DNA from: Daldinia sp. FL1419
Taxonomy: Eukaryota > Ascomycota > Sordariomycetes > Xylariales > Hypoxylaceae
DNA: 64,000 nt
Assembly (NCBI GenBank): GCA_025201765.1
Contig: MU623346.1
Span: 1-64,000 of the forward strand
Reading direction: 5' to 3'
A program made the translations under genes and the position numbers. The notes under the pieces are model-generated. The model worked only from the letters and a program-made list of their open reading frames with translations, did not search any database and was not told where the DNA came from. Within the stretch, counting starts at the first letter, position 1, and each line of letters begins with the position of its first letter. This document shows positions 47,526 to 57,635 of this stretch, one piece after another.

Positions 47526-49825
47526 TCAGGATGCGGACTGAGGCGTGGGCACTTCTGTTTCTTCCACCTTCGCCTCGTCCACGTCTAGTTTAGGCTTTTT
47601 CGCAGCTCGTTCGGACTCGGACTCCTCTACCTTTGTTTTCAGTTCCTGATTCTCTTGTTCCATCTCATCGAGTCGCCTCTTAAGAATGTTCTCTCGCCTA
47701 TGACTATCCTCCAACTGTCGCTGGATTTCCTCGCGCTGCATGCGTTCTGTAGCGGCTTCCTTCGCGGAGTTTTCGGCAGAGTGGCGGTAGTTATCAGCGG
47801 TCTGCATATCTTGTTCCAACTGTTGCAATCGGCCCCTGTATAGCTCATTGACCAATTCAAGTTCGCTAACACGGGTCTTCAAGCTGGAGTTGGCGGCAAT
47901 CAATTGCTCGTGAGTTTGCGGGACATCGGTGATTTGTTGGTCGCCGTTCATGGGGGATTGGTGGCTAGGAGAGCCATCGGGGATAGGGTATTGAGGTAGA
48001 CTGTCCGACTGGAAATGATCCATAGCTTGGAAGGCAGTCAGATGGGGATCATATATAGACGGGGTCGCAGTGCGCGACACGGGCGAGTCTGTACCGTGGC
48101 CATGTCCGTTTGTGGCCTTCTGTTGATTCGCGCGAACGGCAGCGAGGGCGGCAGTTGCATTATCATGATTGAAATTTCCGTTGGTGCTTGCAGGAAGACT
48201 TTGCTGCACGAGGTTGTGAGTATTATGTGTATATGCGTGAGTAGGAAAAAACATTTATCATTACTCGGGCGGGGTTTATAAAAGGGGCGTGTTTTCGTAC
48301 CTTTTTCTTTATCTGCATATCTGGGCGCATTGTCTTGACGCGATTTCGGCTCTTGATAACGTCGGTTTTCAAGGAGATCGGGCGCGGACGGCCGTGCAGC
48401 TTAAGGAACAATCCGCAGGCATTGCATAGAACGGATCCCGTCTCGTCGCGACGCCATAAGGGCGTGGTAGAAGTACCGCAATTTTGACAAGTCGGCTGCG
48501 TAGAAGGAGTATCATTGTTAGCGCCTGAAGCCGTTGTGGGGTGTGAGGCCATCATCTTGAAATCAAGTATAGAAAGCTTCCAGTTGAAAGATAGAGGATA
48601 TCGGCGACGGGAGACTGGGGGAGAATAGATATCGATAGGGAAGGATAAGTTGATTGATAGAATTGATAAAACTGATAGAACTGATAGACGGACAAGATTG
48701 AAGAATTTCTAGAAAGTGGGTGCTGATAAGGTTGTGGCCAATTAGATCATAGCCAAATCCTTGTCTGTACAAGGGTACCTGCGATTTCCCAAAGTTCCAT
48801 GTCCAAATTGAAAGGGAGGAAGGGGGGTTGATTTCCACCTTTCAGGTCAATGACCATAAAGTGTCAAGTACCTAAGAGTAAGCAAGCCACCTTCTTGGTA
48901 CACTTTTGGGTACATGAACTTCCAATCCCACATAGAAATCTTGGTAAAATCAACAGGTGCAGAATGTAACAGAATGCAGCATTCCACTTACCCTTCCACC
49001 GCATATAGTCCGATTTCCAAAATATCGAACTGATATGCGCGTCATGCTCAAAAGGGAAAAGGGAAAGAGGCCCTGATAGAGGACCAGGGAAAAATAAATG
49101 AAAATAAAAACCTAAACAACTCACCAAATTACCTGACGCTGTCGGAGCGTGCGCCGCAGGAGAAGAATTCATCGGGGGAGCAGGTGTATTTGTTGCTCTG
49201 TGAGTGATGCCTATGTTAGAATACTCATTGAAAAAAAGGTATACGTCCTCAAAGGGTCGGGGGGTTGCGATTAAGTTGCCATAAACAGGTCAATGTTCGT
49301 GACTCGAAATGGAGTCCAGGCGTCAACAAGTACGTGGGAACAAGTCAACGAAACCTGTACCATTGGTAGGCACGCACCATCAGTTCCTAGTGACTAAAGA
49401 GTAACAGCGATAACGGTTCTGTCAGGTGTACACCCAGGTGTTGAATTCCCAAGATACCTAACCTAGGTATCTATATTGTTCTCTGCCTGGTACCTAAAAA
49501 TAAAGGTACGCAGGCGAGTCGCAAACCCCTTCTGAGACATAAAAATCCATGGTTACAACGAATTGACCTTTTCTTCCCAAGGCATCCAATGATTCTGGTA
49601 TAAGGGAAGAAAAAAATAAAATAAAAAACTAGGTATGTATATGATTTTCCATGCGCAAACTCACCTCAATTGCGGTGAACTAGTCGTTGATCCCGTAGCG
49701 GCCAACGCGGAAACTCCTGGAAGCTGTCCTGGAAGCTGTGCTACCGAGGCTGTCGTCGAAGAAGTCGAACTCGGACGCGATATAGGATCGAGGGTTGCCG
49801 GTAACGGCACCGTGCCTTCCTCCAT
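47526..49825 (-). CDS. areB: GATA zinc-finger regulator of the AreB/ASD4 type
   Basis: Exons 49825-49665, 49197-49125, 48555-48301 and 48203-47526 give 388 residues. One GATA finger (Cys101, 104, 122, 125; C-x2-C-x17-C-x2-C, CQNCGTSTTPLWRRDETGS) is followed by the basic tail LKLHGRPRPISLKTDVIKSRNR. A long coiled coil occupies about residues 260-364 (SLKTRVSELELVNELYRGRL... to ...ENQELKTKVEESE). A GATA finger plus a C-terminal coiled coil is the mark of AreB/ASD4/NreB, a dimerising, mostly negative regulator of nitrogen-catabolite genes that opposes AreA. The first two introns are long (467 and 569 nt). The start is uncertain: the frame stays open about 60 codons upstream of the ATG at 49825 to a stop near 50014, and the tandem ATG at 48555 could begin a shorter isoform just before the finger. 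In A. nidulans, areB is reported to give several products. Confidence 0.87.
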
Positions 49826-51843
49826 GACTGATCTGATAGGTGGCAATGCTGGTGATGCCGTACGTGATGGGATCGGTGAAGTGATTGGTGGCAGATTGCT
49901 ATCTGCTTGTAATGATGCTAGTGTGGTGGACGCCGTGGTGGGTAAATTTTCAAGGTCCCGAGTCTCCTCGGGACGAAAGATCGCGGTAAAGACAAGAATC
50001 GAAGGTGGGTATTAATCGGCGCGAGTAACGATAATGTCACACCTTGACCGCCAATAATTTGGCGGTATGAAAGGCGGCTTGGTGTATTATTATGTAGGCG
50101 GTTGCAAAGAAACAGTACGCATAAGTTAGTACTGTAAAGAAATGTACTAAAAACCCACAGTATACCTTTTGGACCGTAAAATCGTAAATCAGAGGAAACC
50201 GATTGGCAGTTGGCAGCTCAGGAGTGGAGCAATCAATGGAAAAGAAACTGAATTGCAACTGATAAAAAAGAATTTGGCACGTGTAAAGATAACGCCAGTC
50301 AATCAGGCATTCATTTCATTTTCAGAAAAGTTAACATATATTATATGGAAGAAAAAGGGAAAAAGGTATGTAAGTAAGATGGCAGGCAGGATGACACGCG
50401 CCAGGAAGAGAATTGGGAATTGAAAATCCCCTGAGCCTAGATGCGGGATAGACACGTACAAATTTGATAAAAAAAAAAAAAAATATTATTGTTATCTTAG
50501 ATACGATGTACATCCTAGTAAGTATTATTAAGACAAGGTACGTTGCTTTCCTTACTTGCTTTTTCTTTCTTTTTTGTTACGTTTATAATACATAGATTAG
50601 ATTTCATTTTCTTGGCGACGGGAAAACTGTTTCTAATCTGAACGCTAAGGATTTTTAAGATCATCTGGATCGCAATTGGATAGCTTAATTCCCTTGTTAC
50701 ATAGGTCAAAGTACCTTCCAAGGTATTTTTCTACTCCTGTTCGGGCAAAGCGTCTTTGGTTCTGTAACTGCATCATGTGTGTGCGCGGCTTGCGCTTTGT
50801 ACATAATATAATTACACCGACCTTCATCAGCTAGGACCTTGAACTTTTCACCCCTATTTACTCGCCGGCTCATCTTCACTATTCTGTACATTTCGATTCC
50901 GTATTGTACACCGTATACATTACATATCTCCGCCCCCTCGGTCTTAAGGCTCTTTTTGGTATCATTTATCTATTCCGCCGACTAGTTATAGGGAACGTCC
51001 CGGGTCCAAGTATTTTTATTATAACGTATAACTTTTATCAAACGAAACAAACAAAATGAGGCTCAAGAAGCCAATTAACAGGCCGGAACAGCCTGCTATA
51101 TCCCGTCTCATTTACTCCACTAGCATACTACACATGTATAAAGATGGTATCGGCCCGCAACCTAGTTGATCATCTCAGGGTCGTATACGTACCTAGTCTG
51201 GACGAAATATTCTTACAGCCTCAACAGGAAATGGTCCTAGGGCGATGGAGAAATACTCGTATATATGCAAAATAGAGTTTAGCAAACCACCTACACTTCG
51301 TCTTCCACTCGTTTGTCCCAGGAAAGACTTATATATCTAGAATTCTAAATGAGAAAGAGGCCCAGGCAATTTAATGGTGGCCAATATCAATGCGATGCAT
51401 GCCAAAGTAGATTCGATGATCTCGATATAGTACCACAAGAAAATAATTAAAGCATAGCTCTTGAAAGAACTAACCTTAGACAATTTGTAACTCAGTATAC
51501 GTATAATGGAGGTGTGAATATCGATAAGTTTTAGAAACCGCTCTTAATAGGTACCTAGTTCCATGTATTTTGATATAGGTACCTAGGTACCTATTGTCCT
51601 CGGAGAGCCGCGTAGGTCACACCTGAGATACCTAAAGTACCTACCTAATACCTCAGGTATGTATCCAATCCAGTAGGTACCCACTCTAGCTTGAACCACT
51701 GGAGGGGCTAAGAGTCTCCATAAAAAAACCTCCGACTACCGATGTCTAAAGAAAAAAAAAAGTCCCAATCATTCACCATTGCCAATCATTTACCTTCTTT
51801 TACATCGCAAACCCGATTTCTATACCACATTATCGCCATCACG
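49826..51843. other. Upstream region shared by divergent areB and KRR1
   Basis: The left end (to about 50014) is open in the areB frame and may be coding or leader. The rest contains no recognisable gene. It includes A/T runs at 50470-50483 and the palindromes at 51547-51594. Confidence 0.5.
51575..51594. repeat. Perfect 20-bp AGGT/ACCT palindrome
   Basis: ATAGGTACCTAGGTACCTAT is identical to its own reverse complement. A related 12-bp element lies at 51547-51558. It sits about 250 bp upstream of the KRR1 start. Confidence 0.9.
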
Positions 51844-52991
51844 ATGCCGTCTACACACAAAAAAGATAAGCCATGGGATACCGACGATATAGGTTAGTAT
51901 TAAAAAGTCAAAACTATTCATTCTCCGGCGTGCCTAACACGGATACCAGACAAGTGGAAGGTCGAACCCTTCAAGCCTTCAGATAACGCCGGCGGAACCT
52001 TTGCGGAAGAATCCTCATTCGCAGTGTAAGTGCCTCTTAACTAAACTAGAAGTTTTATTTATCAAATACTAACATACCATCAGTCTATTCCCTCGATATC
52101 GCGAAGTTTACCTCAAGGAAGCATGGCCTGGTGTGACACAAGCACTCCAACAACATGGCATCGCGTGCACTTTGGATCTCGTCGAAGGTAAGGAAATATT
52201 CTGTTCGGGTCTATTATATCAATACTAACTAGGAGCCGGCAGGCTGCATGACGGTTAAGACTACAAGGAAAACATACGACCCCGCTGCCATTCTCAAGGC
52301 CCGCGACCTTATTAAGTTACTAGCACGCAGTGTACCTGCGCCTCAAGCATTAAAGATACTTCAAGACGACATGGCATGCGATATTATCAAGATAAGAAAC
52401 CTAGTCCGCAATAAAGACAAGTTCGTGAAGCGGCGACAAAGAATCCTCGGACCAAACGGTCAGACCCTCAAAGCGCTCGAGCTCCTCACGCAGACCTACA
52501 TCCTCGTCCAGGGAAACACCGTCAGCGCCTTAGGCCCATATAAGGGGCTTAAGGAGGTGCGACGAGTAGTGGAAGACTGCATGGCGAATATCCACCCGAT
52601 CTACCAGATCAAAGAGCTCATGATCAAGCGAGAACTAGCCAAGGACCCTGAGCTAGCGCACGAGAACTGGGAGCGGTTCTTGCCCAACTACAAGAAGCGC
52701 AGTTTGAGCAAGCGCATGGTACCATACAAGGTCACCGACAAGAGCAAGAAGGTATACACGCCCTTCCCGCCGCCCCAGGAGAAGAGCAAGGTGGACCTAC
52801 AGATCGAAGCCGGCGAGTACCACCTCGCGAAGGAAGCCAAGAAGCGCATCGCGCACGAGGAGCGCATGGAGAAGCAGAAGGTCAAGCAAGAAGAGAAGAA
52901 GAGGCAACGCGAGCAAGACTTCGTCGCGCCGGAAGAAAACGGGCCGTCGGAGAAGAAGAAAAGGAAAAGGAAGAGCAAGGACGACGAGTAG
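51844..52991 (+). CDS. KRR1: KRR1 small-subunit processome component
   Basis: A KH-domain RNA-binding protein of the nucleolar SSU processome, needed for 18S rRNA processing and 40S assembly. Four exons (51844-51892, 51950-52025, 52084-52187, 52243-52991) encode 325 residues, normal for the family. The N-terminus reads KPWDTDDIDKWKVEPFKPSDN, followed by FPRYREVYLKEAWPGVTQAL (first KH-like fold) and the second KH with RRQRILGPNGQTLKALELLT. The C-terminal half is strongly basic and coiled (RIAHEERMEKQKVKQEEKK..., KKKRKRKSK), as in Krr1 orthologues. All three introns are 55-58 nt. The ATG is the first in the frame, ahead of a THKKDK start. It converges with ENP1, which acts on the same particle. 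Confidence 0.97.
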
Positions 52992-53735
52992 AAATAGGAG
53001 TAGTAATGTTGTCGCCTGTACTTGGGGTTTATGTATTACTACTTCTAGCCGTGATCTTGTTTCCTCGAGAATCCTTACGATACCCACGATATATCAAAAA
53101 GTACATCACATCGAGGCCTCTCAAGCTACGCGCTCAGATATAATCAACTTCGTGATGTGTGAGTAACTTAGGTACACTACCTCTTGAAGAAACGTAGCTT
53201 GATGATTTGCTGTATGAGAGTGTAGATAACCTCACAAGATGAGTCGCCCCTATCATGCTAAATACACCTGGCTCGAGCCTAGAGGTTTGGTTTTCTTCTT
53301 TTGCCCAAGTGAAAAAAGCTATTGCTGGTCGTTTTGTCTGGTGCTGGGATTTTTCCACGGATCCTTCAGTGAGAACTCTCTCTAAACTGAAATAGCTTCA
53401 TGTAACATCATTTGGAGAGTCGGATTATATATGGTACTTGAGTTCGTGTCTCCCGGTTATCTTCAGGCTCATTCGTACCTTATCGCACCAAGTCTCTAAT
53501 CAGAGTATTGACGCATAATTACTTGGTAGCTATCAATGTCTTTTAGGGGTCCTATAGATCACGAGCGCGAGACATGTTAAAATGAAGAAACAGTGAAGTC
53601 TTTAAAGTTGCAAATATATTTCTGGGCCGGGCATGTGAGCCCGTAAACTAACTCCAAAAACGCCAATATGCCTATCCGTATCTTTGTTGGTATCACGTAT
53701 AGCACGATTAACTACCCTCTAAGATAACCCAGAAC
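52992..53735. other. Intergenic between convergent KRR1 and ENP1
   Basis: No gene is seen. Presumably 3' UTRs. Confidence 0.55.
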
Positions 53736-55247
53736 TTATCCATCGACCGCCATGGTGTCGTCTCCGTCAAACGCCGGCCCCGGCTGTTCGATCGGTACAC
53801 CCCGGCCTCTCCCGGCCAATAATTCTCTCCGGATCTCTGGTCCAATCTTGTGGTGTCCGTGTGTCAGCAGGAGGTCTAGTAGAGCCTCTCGCTGATCCTC
53901 AGTGATCTCGTTTCGGTATCTTTGCGCAAATGCCAATAGGCACTGATGCCATATCACGGGTAGCTTAACTTGCATAGCCGCCCGTTCACTGCCTATGTCC
54001 ATCGGGGCACCTTCTCTGATGGATGCGGGGTCTACACTTCGAAAGCGCAGGAAGTGGAACACGAGGGAATCGATGACTTGGTAGGGAAGAGCGTATTTCT
54101 TCTCTAGGAGGGTCTTGATAAATACGTTCGTGGCACCACCGCCCTCGGTTCCGGCAGAAGCTTCTCGCGCCGCGATGTCGCATAGACCCTTGATAGCCGC
54201 GCCGGAGTGTAGAACTGGGATCGAAACTCGAGCCAGGACAGCAGATATGATGGTCGCTTCTCTCAGAGTGCAAGTACCACTCTCCACAAGGGGGAATAGA
54301 AAGCCCTTGAACCACGCTGCAGGCTTGTAAAGCGCCTTCTTCAAAGCGTTGAATAGATGGACGTTCAACTTCTTCGTCTCATGAATATCTTCTCGCACAC
54401 GTTCGAGTAGGATCATCTCCATGAATCTTCGGACGACGATGGGTTTGCTAGAGACGAAAATCCTCGTAGCTTGGTAACACGCATTCGGGGTCCATTGGTC
54501 AGGATTCGTGTACGCGATTATGTCTTCCCAGTGGGGTACCGTCGGTAGAATCTTGAAAGGTTTGGGTAGCTGGCCAGACTTGTATCTCGACAGTATCAAG
54601 CCGATCCTATGTCATGTTAGTAAGAATCGACAGAGCTGTCGTAGAATCAGGTCGACATACTTGCTATACACCTCCACGATCTTCGGTGATAGTTCATAGT
54701 CATCATCTACAGGTCCGACCTCATGCCCTCTGTCCTGGCCAGCTTCGTGTTCCGCGATCCTCGCAAGAATCAAATCAGCAAGATTAGTCCCTGAACCTTG
54801 CTGTTGCGCAGACGCTTGGCCTCCCCAGCCGGTTGTTAATAACGGATCTTCATCCGCGGGCAAGAATTTGTTAAATGTGTCCAAGTCTTCGGGCTCAATC
54901 TCAACCTCCTCGATTATCTCGTCCTCATCACCCCAAACTTCTTCATCTTCAAACGCCTCGTTATCCTCGCCCTCTTCGTCAAATCGGGAATCGAAACCGA
55001 ATGCATTGCTCTCTTTTGGCGGTCTCGGGGGCGCAACATCAATCTCTTCTGCCAATTCTCGGCCAATCTTCAAGATCTTCTTCGATGCTTTGGAGTCTAT
55101 ATAGTTTTCTTGCTCCTCGTCCTCATCACCTTTGGATTTTCTCTTGGGAGCCTTTGCGCGCAAGGGTCCCGTGGCTACAAGATCATCTTCTAAAGGGTTA
55201 TGTCGCCGCCCCTGGCGAATGTTGGTTGGTGTAGTCGCTTTCGGCAT
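53736..55247 (-). CDS. ENP1: Bystin / ENP1 40S biogenesis factor
   Basis: Enp1 (bystin) joins pre-40S particles in the nucleolus and stays with them to the cytoplasm, supporting 18S rRNA processing and export. Two exons (55247-54661 and 54606-53736) with a 54-nt intron give 485 residues. The N-terminal 170 residues are charged and acidic (EDNEAFEDEEVWGDEDEIIEEVE). The bystin domain begins around SPKIVEVYSK|IGLILSRYKSGQLPKPFK, which the splice restores. The rest shows the typical WEDIIAYTNPDQWTPNACYQATRIF, RFMEMILLERVREDI, ALYKPAAWFKGFLFPL and PVIWHQCLLAFAQRYRNEI blocks. The ATG at 55247 opens with MPKA, as expected. Confidence 0.97.
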
Positions 55248-55587
55248 GATTTTTTTAGGACTGATTAAATTGTCGGCTCGGAATACCTAGCGAGTTCAAG
55301 TTATCACGACGTGGGGCGCAAAATAATTGTGTGAATGAATTTCTTTTGGAAATTCAAAATTTTTGAGGGGTGAGCGGAACAAATTCCGCTAAGCGGATTG
55401 GTCCCTCCAGGTTCAGCTATGGGTACGTACTTTTTTACATAGCTACGTACCTCCAAAGTGCTTTCGTGCAGCATCTAAAATCCCATGCGGGGGGTTAACG
55501 AAAAACCATAAAATTATTTAAAAACAAAATTAAAATTAGCTACTGTTAATTAAAAAAATAAAAATAAAAAAAATTTAAATAAAAAAA

Positions 55588-55589
<2 letters not shown>

Positions 55590-55621
<32 letters not shown>
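55590..55621. repeat. A32 homopolymer inside an A/T-rich block
   Basis: Read on the minus strand this is a T run downstream of the tRNA-Met gene at 55669-55771, so part of it may serve as a Pol III terminator, although shorter T runs nearer the gene (about 55628-55635) would suffice. It could also be a retroposed poly(A) trace, but no retroposon body is seen. Confidence 0.75.
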
Positions 55622-55623
<2 letters not shown>

Positions 55624-55668
55624 TTTTGAAAAAAATGAGAGTTAACAGTCTGTTAACAGCACTTATAA

Positions 55669-55771
55669 TGTCCTGGGTGAGGCTCGAACTCACGACCTTT
55701 GGATAGCCCAACCTGTGGTTGAATCATAGTAAATATGAGACCAACGCTCTAGCCAACTGAGCCACCAAGAC
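55669..55771 (-). tRNA. tRNA-Met (CAT), elongator type, with a 29-nt intron
   Basis: The cloverleaf reads from 55771 down. Acceptor GTCTTGG/CCAGGAC with discriminator A, D arm GCTC..GAGC, anticodon stem TTGGT/TCCAA, loop CTCATA-A with anticodon CAT, T arm GTGAG-TTCGAGC-CTCAC. The intron (55705-55733) sits in the canonical place, one base 3' of the anticodon. The spliced length is 74 nt. Its body matches elongator tRNA-Met. Confidence 0.92.
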
Positions 55772-56348
55772 TGATGATGATTTGTTGGAAAACAGTGCGG
55801 TTTTTTACGTATATATTGATTGTGCGGGACATACATATTAGGTTAGGTGGTGTAATAGGTACGACCGATGGGGGGCCGAAGGAATTGGCTGAATGGATAA
55901 CAATAAGAGGACCAAGATCCACTTCAAGAAATACTAAACTTATTTGGTTGGCATCTGTTGTGATGGTGCATAGTACTTGGCCAATCAATGTCTCTCGAAT
56001 TTCAACTATAGAACTTATGTGAAATTAGCGAATCAAAGGGTTTCTACTAGAGCTGCTCTAAGGTTAACTTTATGCGAGTGTTTGGTAACTTTTCATGGAA
56101 GTATCGGTATATAGGTACCGATTATTGCATTAATACTGATTAGTGCATTAGATCAAGGAAACCCACGTCATTTTTCCTTAGCCCCTCCATAGAGCTTTGC
56201 GACCCCTCCAACCCTTATCCTGTCGCAAAATTCTTAACCGTTAGTTGATAGAAATCTAGGTTAACTGTTAGCAACTCATATGGTGAAGACGCGCCCCCAC
56301 TAGGGTTGGATTTTATCTATACATTTTACACTCTTGCGCATTTTCACG

Positions 56349-57635
56349 ATGCCTACAGAACTAGAAGAGGTATAATAGAGAAAATAGACTGTACTGTCTT
56401 CTTTGTTGCTAATAGCTCACTAGCTGGTCGGCTTCATTGCTGATCCTAAACCAGAGATCCGAGCTCTTGCGACAGAACACCTAGTCCCCTATTCAACATC
56501 TCAGCCCAACATCTTCAAGGCTGACAATTCCAAACCTGTTAAAAACTTGAAACTCTTAATAAAGGATCATCCGGTATAGCCCCCTTCCTAACATTCATTA
56601 CAACGAAATCAAGACTCATAACTAATCCTTACTACCTTAGAAAATCGCCGAGCACGTTATAACCATTCTCATCAACCTCGCGGCTGACCGAGAAATTCTG
56701 GAAAGCCTAGCTACGGATGACAAGTTCCTAGATGAAGTACTCAGACAGATAATTGTTAGTAGAAAATTCCATGATCAGCGGCCGAGGAGTTCATATTCTA
56801 GTCTATCCGACGAACGCTTACCTGACGTATTCACTAGGTCGCGGCCGAACCTAACGCGAATCTCCTTTCTATGCTTTTAGCGAATCTCGCAAAGTGGGAC
56901 TCCTTAAAGAGACTTTTGACCAAGAAGCAGACATCCCCGGCCGAGCTTAAATCAAATGACCTGGTTTTGAACCAGCTGGTTGACCTATTTGTTAAAGGCG
57001 CCGACGGCACGTATAATAAGAATGCGGATTTCGACCATTTAGCTTACCTCTTTGCTGATCTAACAAAACATGCTGAAATTCGGCAATATTTTGTTCAGAA
57101 GCAAGAGTACGATGGGGTGATACCTATCACTAAACTTAAGGTCTTCACCGAGTATAAATCGAATGTCAGGAGGAAAGGAGTTGCTTCCACCTTAAAGAAT
57201 GTTGCATTTGACGTACCTTCCCACCCGTTATTCTTGTCAGAAGATGACATCGATATCTTACCATATGTTCTGTTGCCTATGATGGGAAATGAGGAGTACG
57301 ACGAGGAAGAGATGATGTCGATGCTTCCAGATCTTCAGCTGCTTCCTCCTGATAAGCAGCGTGATGACGACCCAAACATCATTCAGACGCATGTCGAGAC
57401 GCTATTGCTTTTGTCGAGCACTAGGGAAGGTAGAGATCACATGCGTAATGTCAAGGTGTACCCAATCATCCGGGAAACCCACTTGCGCGTTAACGACGAG
57501 GGTGTTCGAGACGCCTGCGAACGGTTAGTTCAGGTCCTAATGCGCGATGAGGCAGAGGCAGATGAGGCAGATCGTGTCAAGGAAATTGGCCAGGACGGCA
57601 ACGAGGATGACGACGATGAAATTGTCGAGGTGTAG
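56349..57635 (+). CDS. HGH1: HGH1, eEF2-folding chaperone adaptor
   Basis: Hgh1 is an armadillo/HEAT-type cytosolic protein that helps TRiC and Hsp90 fold elongation factor eEF2. Four exons (56349-56369, 56424-56573, 56641-56754, 56838-57635), all ending in phase 0, give 360 residues. The joins restore MPTELEE|LVGFIADPKPEIRALATEHL, LLIKDHP|KIAEHVITILINLAAD and LRQII|VAAEPNANLLSMLLANLAKWD. The C-terminal half has the family block YKSNVRRKGVASTLKNVAFD, LPYVLLPMMGNEEYDEEEM, and ETLLLLSSTREGRDHMR, ending in an acidic tail (DGNEDDDDEIVEV). Several introns carry a second AG shortly upstream of the acceptor used, so frame was decisive in choosing it. Confidence 0.95.

Larger units (their letters stand above)
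55248..56348. other. Intergenic between divergent ENP1 and HGH1, with A-tract and tRNA-Met
   Basis: Holds an A/T-rich block (55500-55622) ending in 32 consecutive A, and a tRNA-Met gene. No protein gene is seen. Confidence 0.6.
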
